Origin: Chamaelirium japonicum
Taxonomy: Eukaryota > Streptophyta > Magnoliopsida > Liliales > Melanthiaceae
NCBI GenBank assembly: GCA_947650365.1
Contig: OX393549.1
Coordinates: forward strand, 80,526,533-80,590,532
Length of the DNA: 64,000 nt
Direction: 5' to 3'
Below the pieces are notes generated by a model. The model was not told where the DNA came from. It did no database searches and saw nothing but the letters and a program-made list of their open reading frames with translations. A program made the position numbers and the translations under genes. Each line of letters opens with the position of its first letter. Positions within the stretch are counted from its first letter, which is position 1. Shown in pieces: positions 39,386-49,371 of the stretch.

Positions 39386-39403
39386 ATCTTTTTTGTAGTG
39401 AAA

Positions 39404-40150
39404 TTAGCCCTGATGTATGTTTCGCGCCGCTGCCCACCTCCCCCGATCTCTACCTTGACGATGGGCTCGATCGAGGGTGAGTCATCCCATTCCCCCAGCG
39501 GTGGAACTGGAAGAGTTGGGCCTTTCGGTAATTGCTATTGCTTTGAGGTGCCAGCCTCATTGCCCGACCTCTTTGATGGAAGGATGGATCATGTTTTTTG
39601 CTTGGTGGCGATAGCTTCACAGGATTTGCTGGCCGCCTGATTCCCTCGTATGCGTCTGATGCCTTCATTGGTAGGGAATTTGAGGAGCTGGTGGTAGGAG
39701 GAGGATACTCCCCTAAGCTGATGGAGGAAGGGCCTTCCCAGGATGATATTGTAGCTCGATGAACCATTACATATGGCGAATCGAGTGAAGACTCGAGTCT
39801 TCTCAGTCAATTCAACAGTGAGTTTGGCCTCGCCAATGACCTTGCCTTCACCCCCATCGAAGCCAGTGATGATTAGAGGCAAATGCTCGAGACTCTCGGC
39901 TCTGTGGCCCAGGCTTGAGAAACAATTACTGAACATGATATCCATAGAGCAACCGGTGTCAATCAGAATCCGACTGACCGGCACTCCGTTGACTATGAGT
40001 TGCAGGACGAGCGGGTCCTGGTGTGGTAGAGTACTCCCTCTAGATCGTGAGGTGTGAAGATAATAGCCGGCCAGGGCAGCCCGGGCCAAGGCTGCTCGAC
40101 CCAAGTTTCTTGCGCATTGGCTGCCTGACGGATTTTGTGAATTCACCTTT
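39404..40150 (-). pseudogene. gypsy-1 aspartic protease region
   Basis: The minus-strand frame 40146-39589 contains PLVLQLIVNGVPVSRILIDTGCSMDIMF, shortened here as VSRILIDTGCSMDIMF, with the catalytic D-T-G. VFTRFAICNGSSSYNIILGR follows, the flap/ILG-R end of Tat-type proteases. A frameshift near 39589 moves the rest into another frame, which continues to the CACTA junction at 39404. Confidence 0.85.
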
Positions 40151-40316
40151 CAAGGCATTCCACTTCTTTGCCAGAGGGTGCTTGTCGATGCAAGTGTCCA
40201 TGAACTGCGTTCGCTCAGAGTATCCAGCACCCATGTATCATGTTGACTCGCTTTCTCTGCTGTTGCTACCTTTCATTCTCTTACCTTGGTTCTTTATTGG
40301 CAATGTAGCCATCAAG

Positions 40317-41900
40317 TCACCCTTCTTGGATCAAGTCTTTGATGTGGTGCTTCAGTCGCCAGTATATTGAAGTTGGGTGCCCATGGCTGCGATGGAATTC
40401 ATAGTATATAGTCGTATCCTTGGTCTGCTCCGAGTTTGGAGGAAGGGGTTGCGGCCACTTGCAGAATGGCTCATTTTGTAAGTAGACGAATATATCTTCG
40501 ATTGAGGTGTTCAACGCAGTGAACACCCTCTGCTCCCTCGTAGCTCTCCTCTTCCCTACTGGAGGAGCTTTTGGTTCCTCATTTTGCCTCTTGGCCAGTT
40601 TCTTCTCGTCGGATGTCGCGTCAGCATGCTTCTTGTAGCGTGCATCCCTCGGGGCTTCATCAGCTAGCCTTCTTGTGTCGAGAGTCGTGAGGTTCTCATG
40701 GCTCGCGCAACTTTATGGCCCACTGGTTGTCCTCCACATCTATTTCCCGCTGCACGTGTTTGAACATTGCCTCCAAGAAGCTCGAAGGATGTCGGATAAA
40801 ATCAATGTAAACGTGGAGTTCTGGCCGGATGGCATTCTGGAAGGCCAACATAATGGCCTCCTCATTTTGGTAATGGCCAGTGAGCTTAGAATGCTCATTG
40901 CGAAACCTGGTTATGAAGCTCCTCAGGGATTCATCGGAACCCATCTTTAGCCGGTAAAGAGTATCCAGCTTCTTTTCTGACTTCAGGTTAAGTCGATAAT
41001 GATCCATGAAGAGTTCCACCAAATCTTCGAAAGTGGCCACCGCACTGGTGGACAGTGTGTGGTACTAATCGAGGGAAGGTCCCTCGAGGCTTCCCGCAAA
41101 TATACGGCAAAGAACATGGTTCTCATACTCGTATGGCGTCAGGGCCTGCTTGTAGGCTAGGATGTGGAGAGCAGGGTCTCCTTTGATGCAGTTGAACTTG
41201 GGTAGGCTTGGTGTTCGCCAGCCCATAGGAAAAGGGGTTGCGAGCACCTTGGGATGAAGAGGTCCCGCTGAGGCGATTAATAGCATGCGATCTTGATGGT
41301 GGTGTCCTACATCGGTGGTTTGCATTCGTCGGTTGAGTAGCTCACGTGCATCTAGTGTTCTCGCATGCGAGTGAATGGGGCGTCCAGTGGACCTCGTTGA
41401 TTCAGGCGACCTTTCTCAACGGTGGCTTGGCGCGCCATCGATGTCCAAACGATCCCACATCATTTGCTTAGGTGCTTGCGTGGATACCTGACGCCTTTCG
41501 GTACGATCCCTCCTTTGTTCTTCGAGGTGATGACTCACAGCTGGGCGAGTCTTCAATGGGCCTTTAGTCGCAGTGGGAGAGTTATGGATCATAACCCCAG
41601 CCCTTTCAGTTGCCTTCTTCAAGGAGTCTCTCTCTTGCTCAAGGGCTATATTCTTCTTGAGGAGATTTAGCAGCTGGAAGTCTGTAGCCGAGATCTCATA
41701 TGTAGCCAGAGGCTCGCTTGCTTGAGTAGCACATTCTTTGCCAGATCATCGCCTTGGAGATGATGGGTGCCGTCGATCGTTGTGCCCTTCTGGATGACTA
41801 GCTTGTGGCCCTAGCCGCTCCCGAACATTTTTTCAGTTGGTTGCAACCGAGACTTCTTGTTCTTCTTCGATCAGCACATCGTTTGTTCATTTGGCACCCA
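40317..41900 (-). pseudogene. gag: gypsy-1 Gag, broken in several frames
   Basis: Minus-strand pieces in order: LPKFNCIKGDPALHILAYKQ and YENHVLCRIFAGSLEG (41325-41065), then TFEDLVELFMDHYR...LDTLYRLKMGSDESLRSFITRF (41040-40696), the retrotrans_gag core. A spacer is followed by YYEFHRSHGHPTSIYWRLK (40526-40317), the 'HRSHGH' block that in Tat-type Gags precedes the protease; the usual cysteines around it are mutated. Stops and frameshifts separate the pieces. Confidence 0.8.
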
Positions 41901-42053
41901 CCTTCGGTGAGTTGGCGCTGGCCTTCACCATCGAGCGTGTTGATGTCGGTGTGATGAAGGCATTAAGGTTGACTTGAAGGATGACTTATGGCTTGTCATC
42001 ACAAGTTGAATAGGAGTTGGTAGAGGTGTGGGTAAGACCTCTAACGATATCCC

Positions 42054-42066
42054 ACAGACGGCGCCA
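42054..42066 (-). other. Primer-binding site of gypsy-1
   Basis: On the minus strand it reads TGGCGCCGTCTGT, the common primer site of plant gypsy elements, seven bases inside the LTR. Confidence 0.75.
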
Positions 42067-42073
42067 AAGATTA

Positions 42074-42688
42074 TGGGAAAAATTTTCGAGCCATCTTGAT
42101 CGGGAACCCCGCCCCACAACCTTAATTGAATGTGGATGTTATGGGTGATGTAAAGATTAGAGTTTAGAGCAAGTATAAGGGGGAGAGAGATGACACAGTG
42201 AATTGTTATCAAAGTTCGGTCTTATGACCTATGTCTCCGGGCATGAGGTGCAACTTGATCTTCACTATAATATGAGTAAGGAGGGGGAAGTGTTCTCTCG
42301 ACAGGCCGAGAGAAGCTTTGTACAGTAGGGTTGCACGACGTAACTAGAAGAGAACAGAAAGTGGAAAATTGAGCTCTAGCACTTGCTCTGGAGTCCTCCT
42401 CCTTTGATCGAATGACCAACCCCCTCTCTGAATGCTATGGGGGTCCTTTTATAGCATAGGCATGTGTCCGATATGGTAGTGATGATGTGACGGTGATGAC
42501 ATGGCACTGGTTCTAGGCCTCCTTGTTGGGCCCTTATTGGGCCGTTGCTCAGGCCCAATAAGGGGGAGGGCTTGATCTGCGGGCCCTGCAGAGTAGACCC
42601 ATAAGCCTAGACGGGCTTGCCCACTTGGGCCGTTGTGTGAGCCCATGCGGCTCTGATCTGATCCGGTACAGTTTTTGCCCCCATAACA
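42074..42688 (-). repeat. 5' LTR of gypsy-1 (its only remaining LTR)
   Basis: Reads TGTTATGGGGGC ... TTTTCCCA on the minus strand, 615 bp. Its outer border falls exactly inside copia-2 RT coding, supporting the border call. Confidence 0.8.
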
Positions 42689-43010
42689 TTCATATGGTAC
42701 AACTCAAGGTCAAAATGAGCCACCAGAGCCATAATAATTCTGAAGGAGTCCTTCCTGGATACTGGAGAGAAGGTCTCAGTGTAGTCAATGCTTTCTTTCT
42801 GTGTGAATCCTTTGGCTACCAATCGGGCCTTGTACCTTTCTATATTACCTTTTGAGTCCCGTTTGATCTTGAAAACCCATTTACAACCAACAGGTTTTAA
42901 TCCTTCAGGTAATACTACAAGATCCCTAACTTAGTTCTTAGCCATAGATTCAAGCTTATCATTCATTGCATTGAACCACTCTTCAGAGTTAAAACTATTC
43001 ATGGCTTTAG
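42689..43010 (-). pseudogene. pol: copia-2 reverse transcriptase start
   Basis: Minus-strand translation ends with RLVAKGFTQKESIDYTETFSPVSRKDSFRI in pieces: VAKGFTQKESIDYTETFSP and LVAHFDLELYHMN. It then breaks at the gypsy-1 border, just before the expected V-K-T-A-F-L-N-G motif. Confidence 0.85.
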
Positions 43011-43236
43011 AAAAACTGAGGGGATCATCAACACACTGGTCATCTTCATGAAGGTATACAAGATAATCATTCGATATGACAGGTCTTTTATGTATAGAGG
43101 ATCTCCTCAACTACAGTTGGGCTCCCACTAGTAGTGCTTGTTGTGGGATAACAACTGGTTCAGGATCTGGATGGACTGGTTTCTGTTTCATATTTTTAGG
43201 TTCTTGAATTATGAGTTGTATTTCAACAGCTCAAGG

Positions 43237-44640
43237 CTATCCAATTGAAAGTGGAATAAACCCATATGGAATAGGTGCAAGAGTTTCCTGCTCTATATGC
43301 TCCTCGAACACTATGTGTCGAGGTTGCACACTCCCACTGATTGAGTCATCCTCTATGAACCTTGCAGTTCTTGTTTCTACAATCTTTATAGGAGATGATG
43401 GATAATAAAACTTATACCCTTTGTACCTTTCTGGATAACCGATGAAATAAACTGATACAGTTCCTGGGTCCAATTTCTTAATATATGGGTTGTATACCCT
43501 AGCCTCAGCTTGATAACCCCACATATGCAAATGTCCTAAACTTGGTTTCCTTCATGTCCATATTTCATAGGGTGTCTTTGGAATAGCCTTCGAGGAACCC
43601 TGTTTAAGGTATACATGGCAGCCCTTAAGGCTTCAGCCCACAAAAATAAAGGAAGGGTCGAGTTACTGTTCTTACTCCTAACCATATAAATTAAAGTGTG
43701 GTTTCTTCACTTTGCTACACCATTCTGGCGTGGCATACCAGAAGTGGTGTATTGAGGAACTATACCACACTATTCAAGAAACTTTGCAAAAGGTCCAGGA
43801 GCCTGGCCTATTGAGGTATGTCTACCAAAGTATTCACCACCTCGATTTGATCTGACCATCGTAATTCTCTTGTTAAGTTGGTTTTCTACCTCGACCTTGA
43901 AAGCTTTAATGGCATCGAGTGCTTCAGATTTCTCCTTAAGCAAGTAGATATAACCAAATCTTGAATGGTCATCAGTAAATATATTGAAATACCGTTGGTC
44001 TGTAATACATTGCGAGAACAGTCCACAAATGCCAGTATGGACCAAGTCTAGTGTTCCATCACTTCTTATAGCATCTTTCGAGGAGGTCTTGGTTTGCTTG
44101 CCCTTTATGCAGTCCACACAAACTCCAAAGTCAGAGAACGTGATATTCAATAATCATTCTCTAATTAACCTTTAAATTCTCTCCTTGGAGATATGCCCTA
44201 ATCTCCTATACCATAATAAGGACAAGTGACTACTGGTTTTTTCATTTCCATGCAGAGTTACTAAAGATTGATTTTGAAAAGTATTAAGTAGAATTCTATA
44301 CAACCTATCAATCAGAATATATGGACTAACACATTGGGATTGATAGCACAACTGGAACTGGTAATTAATAAAGCTAAATGCAAATTCCAATGAGTCAAGT
44401 CTTGATACAGAAATCAAATTTCTAAAAAAAGCATGAATATAAAAGATATTTTCTAGATCAAGTACAAATCCAGAATCTAGAAAAAGCTTAAAAGTACCAA
44501 CGGATTGAACTTTTGAGTGCACGCCATTCCCGGTAATCACGCTACGCTTATCCGGTCTTGGCAGCCTACTGGACAGGTATCCCTGCGTGGAATTTGCCAC
44601 ATGCACAGTGGCACTAGTGTCAATCCACTAACTATCAGAT
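43237..44640 (-). pseudogene. pol: copia-2 protease and integrase, broken
   Basis: From the right: WIDTSATVHVANS (protease; Ser in place of the DTG glycine, and a TAG just upstream) at about 44600-44640; WYRRLGHISKERI (GAG-pre-integrase); the C-X2-C of CVDCIKGKQ; LDLVHTGICG and NIFTDDHSRFGYIYLLKEKS (integrase core, first Asp lost); ITMVRSNRGGEYF, with Asn for the second catalytic Asp; then the connection region KFYYPSSPIKIVETRTARF at 43237-43530. Two catalytic residues are gone, so it is inactive. Confidence 0.85.
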
Positions 44641-44686
44641 GGAACAGAAACTAAATGCAATTCCAGGCATACTGAAACGAATGAGT

Positions 44687-44763
44687 TACCTTTCTTTTGG
44701 AGCCATTTAGCATAGCGAGGGCAATTCTTTTTCACGTGACCTCTTTTCTTGCAGAAGAAACAC
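44687..44763 (-). pseudogene. gag: copia-2 Gag zinc knuckle
   Basis: The minus strand encodes CFFCKKRGHVKKNCPRYAKW, a perfect C-X2-C-X4-H-X4-C nucleocapsid knuckle. Unlike copia-1, all four ligands are intact although the surrounding frame is broken. Confidence 0.85.
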
Positions 44764-44982
44764 ATAGGGCCCTAAATCCAGCTTGATTTTCCTGAGTAGC
44801 TGGCGCCCGTTTAGCCTTCATCTTTCTCGAGTCATGTTTCATATGCCTGCTACTTTCTCCTCTGGTGCGCTTCTAACCTTTATGAGAGATCATATTGATG
44901 CTATGAGAGCTCTCTTGTCTCAACATGCTCTCCTCCTAAACACACATGGTCAGTAGTTCATTCATTGACCATTTTTTTCCTT

Positions 44983-45219
44983 CTATGTATTGTAGGAGAT
45001 TTTGAAGGGTTCGAATTCAGATGACATCGAGTTCAGTATGAATTGCACTAGAAAAGAGTCCGAGATAATAATCTCAATAGTATTCAGCTGTGATGCAATA
45101 TCCCCCATCTCTATTATATGCTCCCGAATGGAGCTTGATCCGGAGTACCTCATGGAAGAGAGCTTACTTATTAAGGTGCTGGCCAGTGTCTTATTGGAGC
45201 TAGCAAACTGTTGCTCCAC
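44983..45219 (-). pseudogene. gag: copia-2 Gag fragment
   Basis: TLISKLSSMRYSGSSSIREH, IIEMGDIASQLNT and FLVQFILNSMSSEFEPFK match the central UBN2/retrotran_gag helices of copia Gag (around 'L..L..S.P..Y..F'). The N-terminal part continues upstream in other frames to about 45420. Confidence 0.8.
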
Positions 45220-45419
45220 AGCCTAGATGAATTCATGGGATATATCATAATCAGGGATAAATCCCTTTATGTTTCTTCAGACATGCGCTCTTATCAGCAT
45301 CAAACTGAGCCGATTAGAGCGCTCCCACTTATCAAAGAAGGCCCTTTGATCTGGGGTAGTTCCCTATATAGGAGAGACTGGCTTATCAGCCCTTAACACC
45401 AGATGTAGGTCCATGCACC

Positions 45420-47462
45420 CTAACAGTATCAACATTCTCTCCTTTCACTCCGCATAGTTAGAGACCTTAAGGATTGGGAAAGAGTTATTCATGGGTAGTA
45501 ACATAGTAGGATAAACAGCTGTATGACAGAATAAGCAGGAAAAATAAATTAGAAGCTACATCACAGAATTTCATAATTTAACTATTCCAAGTCATCATCT
45601 GAGCATCAGACTAAGATGGTTTGGTGAACAACGACATGCAACATCACAACCCCTCCTTAGGGAGTAGAGCTATGACTACTCAAGGTTCACTCAACTTGAC
45701 AGTTTGTAACTGTCTGTAAGACAAGTGATTCTCAACTTTCCAGTTTTAAAGAGTATGACATCTTTGGACAACCAAGATCTCTTCAAAATAGGTCACAACA
45801 GAATCCCCATCCTACTCCATCCTAAGCCTACTTTCGTGTTCAGCCCTCCTTTGGGAGCAGACTGAGCGCGCTAGTACTCAGGTGCAAGACTGTGTGAACA
45901 CGGGCTTTATATGGTAAACTCTCAGATTCTTCTGTCTGAGGTCGCTTTGGCTTGCACCCAGACAGTCAAAAAAGCGAATAAGTACTAGCCATAAGTGTTG
46001 CACTCAAACACTACCACAAGTAGTGAACACTAAATAGTGCCAACTTAAGAGCTTTATATGGTGAAGAAAGTACTCACTCCAACTTGATGTTACTTTGGCT
46101 AGCACTGAATTGGTGTAGGCACAAATCAACACCATCTAGAAGAGTTGCATCCAACAAGATGCGTAATGACATAATTTAGTGATTTTCAAAATTTTGGGGT
46201 ATTTTCTGTCAATTGATATAAAACAGGGCTTTAGGGCTCGGCCAGGGATTCCACACATCCACACATTATCAAAAAATAATAGATAGTCCAAAGGCCAATT
46301 ATACAGACCAAAATTGATGAATAAAACAACTAGGAAGCACTGTGTACAAACAGGTCCTTGCAATTTCTAAATTATATAAAAGAACTTTCTGCATTTTCCT
46401 TCACACGACCTGTTACTTACTGAATAATCTCATATTCAGGATAGCAGATAGGTCCAGCAATGTGCATAGCGTAAACATTCAGAGCATTGCAGAAACATTC
46501 ACAGAGAATAAACTACCCATAGGTCCCTGGCTGACCCCAAAACATTTCGTAGAAAAGCCATTATTTAATCAATTGACGGATAGTTCATTGAGTGGTACGA
46601 TTCGATTCAGTCCAAGCCAAATTGGTTCATACCTGGATTGGTTCAATTCGAAACAATTTGGATCGGATGATTTTTGCGACAGGTGAGTTGGAACAAATCA
46701 ATTTGGATTGAATGGGGTTTTAATACAGTTCACTGGTTGCATGTTACCTCAAAATTTTCCATATAGGTTTGGTTGAGATAGCCTTAATAGTGGGCCCATC
46801 TAGTTGGTTCCCATGAAGCACAAAATGTGCAAACAGTTGACAACTAGTGCTCTATACTCAGTCTTGGGTCTGGTTTTAAAAAGAAAACCAAATTGAGACC
46901 CAACTCAAAGCCCAAAAGCCCAATAGAACAACCCATCTTCACGATCTCATAGGATCGCGAAGACTCGCGGCATCGCCGTGTAACCGCCGCCCCACTCGCG
47001 ACAATCGCCCGCAACCATCCGTCATGACTTCGCCCTCAACCATCGCCGAAGCCGACCGGTGGATGCACAGTCACCCACGCACGGGTCGTCCAACGCGAGA
47101 CCGCTGACGAGCATCGGGATCGTCTCCAACCCCGGCCCGCAGCAACGTCCAATGATGGCTCTCTTCCCTTTTTTTTTTTTTGAGAAATGGAAAAGAAAAA
47201 TTGGGGATTCGGATGCGGTGGCATGTTGGCAACGGGGAAGAGGAGAACTTGTGGTTGTCCGATGAGCCCTCCAAATCCGTCGAAGTGAGAACCGGGTTTC
47301 GGGGTTCTTGCTGTACAACCATGGGAAAAAATTCTTTCCATTTCATCCGATAGAAATTGGTCGAAGACAACGATTTGTACAGAAAAATTCAATAAAAACA
47401 AATTGCAGAAATTAAATGTTGTGAATTGACCGTTCAACCAATCCATCCAGATTGGAACCACG
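45420..47462 (-). other. copia-2 leader and upstream region, no gene
   Basis: Between the PBS and gag on the minus strand; mainly AT-rich with one GC-rich part (46930-47130). Open frames near 47022-47461 lack domains and are not called. I see no nested element borders. Confidence 0.4.
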
Positions 47463-47474
47463 GCTCTGATACCA
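47463..47474 (-). other. Primer-binding site of copia-2
   Basis: The minus strand reads TGGTATCAGAGC, the exact initiator-Met tRNA complement, two bases inside the LTR. Confidence 0.9.
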
Positions 47475-47476
47475 AT

Positions 47477-47934
47477 TGTAAGTGGATTTTACTCCTGATC
47501 ATCCATGAGTTATCCTACTTCTAAGAGTATAGGATCGTTACTAAAAGCGAAAGAATCCATGAATGAAGAACTTGTGCGAATCATGATCTCCGATGCGTGT
47601 TACCTGGACTTGGTTTTCACTCCCCGAGGCTAGAGGGATCTCTCTCTGGTGTGGACAGAGGGGGTATCCAGAAAACCCACGTAGAGATGTTATCCGGGAG
47701 GGGACCAAGTACCGTTATTTATAGCCCTTTATAATTTCTTCCCATCAGAGAAATCAATAGATCTAACGGATGTGATCGATCTCAAAATTAGACCCAGTAG
47801 CCCAGAGCATATACACTTATGGAAAGTCCAATCAACAATCACCTAGGCCCATCCTTATTGAGTTTTAGCCTTATATGGACTATGGACCTCACATGTGGGC
47901 ACGTGGGCCACATCCGAAAACCCATAGGCTTACA
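47477..47934 (-). repeat. 5' LTR of copia-2
   Basis: 458 bp with ends TGTAAG...CTTACA. On the minus strand a TATAAATA box (47716-47723) marks the promoter. The outer 5 bp (TCGTC, 47935-47939) would be the TSD, but its partner is missing. Confidence 0.85.
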
Positions 47935-49371
47935 TCGTCATCTTTGGTAGTGGTTTTCTTCTGAGCCTATCGTCCAAGCTACAGAAACAGGCTTATTTCG
48001 GAATTAGTTTCAAATGAGTATTTATATGGGTGTATGCGCAGAAAAGGTACGGGTCGTCTTTATTGCACAAAACGAGATTACAAGTGTGGCCGGGACCCGG
48101 GTGGCTCGGGTGTGGCGAGTCCGGGTTGCGGCGAGTGTTGATCAGGGGATTGTGGGAGAGATCCTCTGGAGGGTCCCTTTGATCCGCGTCTCCACGTGGT
48201 GTTCGCACGAGAGCTCTGAAGGAGTTGCCCAGGACAAAGGTCTTTACAAGGTGGGGGTTTTGGAGAGGCTAAGGAATATCCGCTGTTTCGGTCCCTTCCG
48301 TGCTTCGCGCTTCCTCGGCTAGGGGGTCTTCAGCTTTGTTCCTCAGTCTTCATGTCTTCCTCGCTCCTTGCTTGACCTCGGCGCCCTTGATCGTCGGTTC
48401 GCGACGCCGATCGTGCTTTTGGCGTCGGCTTTGGATTTGGCTTTCGGCTTGGGCTTTCGGCTTTGGCGTGGCTCTGGCTTTTGCTTTGCTTTGGCACTTG
48501 TGCTTGGACGTAGACGGGAGAGACTTGCGATGCTTTCGTTCTTTCGGACTTCGCGTCGTATCGGCTAGAACGTGCGGTGCTTTTGCTCATGGCCGGCGTA
48601 GTCGCTTGGCTTTGGCACTTGCGTTGCTTTGGCGCGGGCTTTACCGGGGCTTCTGCTTTGGCTTCTTGCGTGGGCTTTGGCTTCAGCGTCAACTCGGTCT
48701 TCTTCTCGAACGATGTGGTCTACTTCTTTGGTGCTTCGACGGATTGGGTGTCGGCTGGACTTCTCTTCTTCTTCGGGATTCTTTGGCGTGATCGGAGTCG
48801 AAGATTATTTTCGAAGATAGTGAGGGTAGCACCAATCTCCGTGCGACGGTTGTGCCGTCGGCTTTGGTTGATGAAGACGGCGGGGGTAGCGACGGTCTCT
48901 GTGCGACGGTTGTAGCGTCGGCTTTTGTTGATGAAGACGACGGGGTAGCGACGCTTCAGGTAGTCTTCTCCAGGCTTTCTTCTTCGTGGATAGAGCAGGC
49001 GTTTGTCGAAGGCGACGGGTTGATGATGCTTCGTCCCTCTTCTCCGGTCTTTGGAGCTTGATCGGAGTGGAGGGTTTGTTGGAGTCGACGGGGTGGTGCC
49101 GCTCCGAGCTTCTTCTCCGGCCTTTGCTTCTGGCGTCTTCAGAGTCGAAGGGTCTTCTTCTCCGAGCTTTCTTCGTCGTGCACGGAGTCGAAGTCTTGAT
49201 CTTCGTGTGCAAGGGTCTTCACGTCGATGAGGGCTTTCAATGGACTAAGCCGATCCCGAAGGGACAGGCTTGCCCGTGCCTCGTGAAGCCTTGGGTCGAT
49301 AAAGAAGCGTCTCCTTTTCTGCAGAGCTTCCCCGCTTTGTCTTCGGTCTTCGACCTCTTGAGCTTTCCCCC
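47935..49371 (-). repeat. Left part of the split LTR of the Tat-like element
   Basis: Lies between copia-2 and the LARD. On the minus strand it continues the LTR that starts at 58676. It is GC-rich with Lys/Arg-Pro-rich open frames (48330-48692, 48805-49212) that I regard as non-coding LTR text, short repeats of a GATGAAGACGGCGGGG-type unit (48840-48960), and an AATAAA near 48062 read in minus orientation. The far end of the LTR lies left of copia-2 or is lost. Confidence 0.55.

Larger units (their letters stand above)
33595..39403. mobile_element. Large non-autonomous CACTA transposon
   Basis: TIRs CACTACAAAAAAGA at the left and the matching TTTTTTGTAGTG ending at 39400. TTA flanks both sides (33592-33594 and 39404-39406) if three extra bases AAA after the right TIR are allowed, giving a 3-bp TSD. 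Both subterminal regions are packed with CCGACGG / CCGTCGG motifs arranged as facing pairs, as expected of TNPA-binding sites. The interior has exon-like pieces, a TTTAGGG-like tract, a charged-repeat ORF, a satellite-like array and a last exon, but no TNPD transposase. It splits the gypsy-1 coding region between protease and RT. Confidence 0.9.
32866..42688 (-). mobile_element. Ty3-gypsy element (gypsy-1), truncated, interrupted by CACTA
   Basis: Minus-strand element read from the right: LTR (42074-42688), primer site, gag (41900-40317), protease (40150-39404), the CACTA insertion, then RT up to its palm domain (33591-32866), where it stops abruptly. Later RT, RNase H, integrase and the other LTR are missing. 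The PBS (TGGCGCCGTCTGT) and the gag/protease style (retrotrans_gag, then an aspartic protease far from gag) suggest the Tat group. It lies inside the RT gene of copia-2: at 42689 the copia coding resumes. Confidence 0.85.
42689..47934 (-). mobile_element. Ty1-copia element (copia-2), 3' half lost
   Basis: A minus-strand element beginning at its LTR (47934-47477), then PBS, a long leader, gag, protease, integrase and the first part of RT, where gypsy-1 is inserted. Its remaining RT, RNase H and other LTR should lie beyond gypsy-1 but are not in this window, because gypsy-1 itself is truncated. Coding regions are shattered by stops and frameshifts. It sits within the LTR of the Tat-like element. 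Confidence 0.85.

Noticed and set aside
48330..49212. Lys/Arg-rich minus-strand frames as genes
   Set aside because: They lie inside the split LTR of the Tat-like element, are low in complexity and overlap equally long plus-strand frames.
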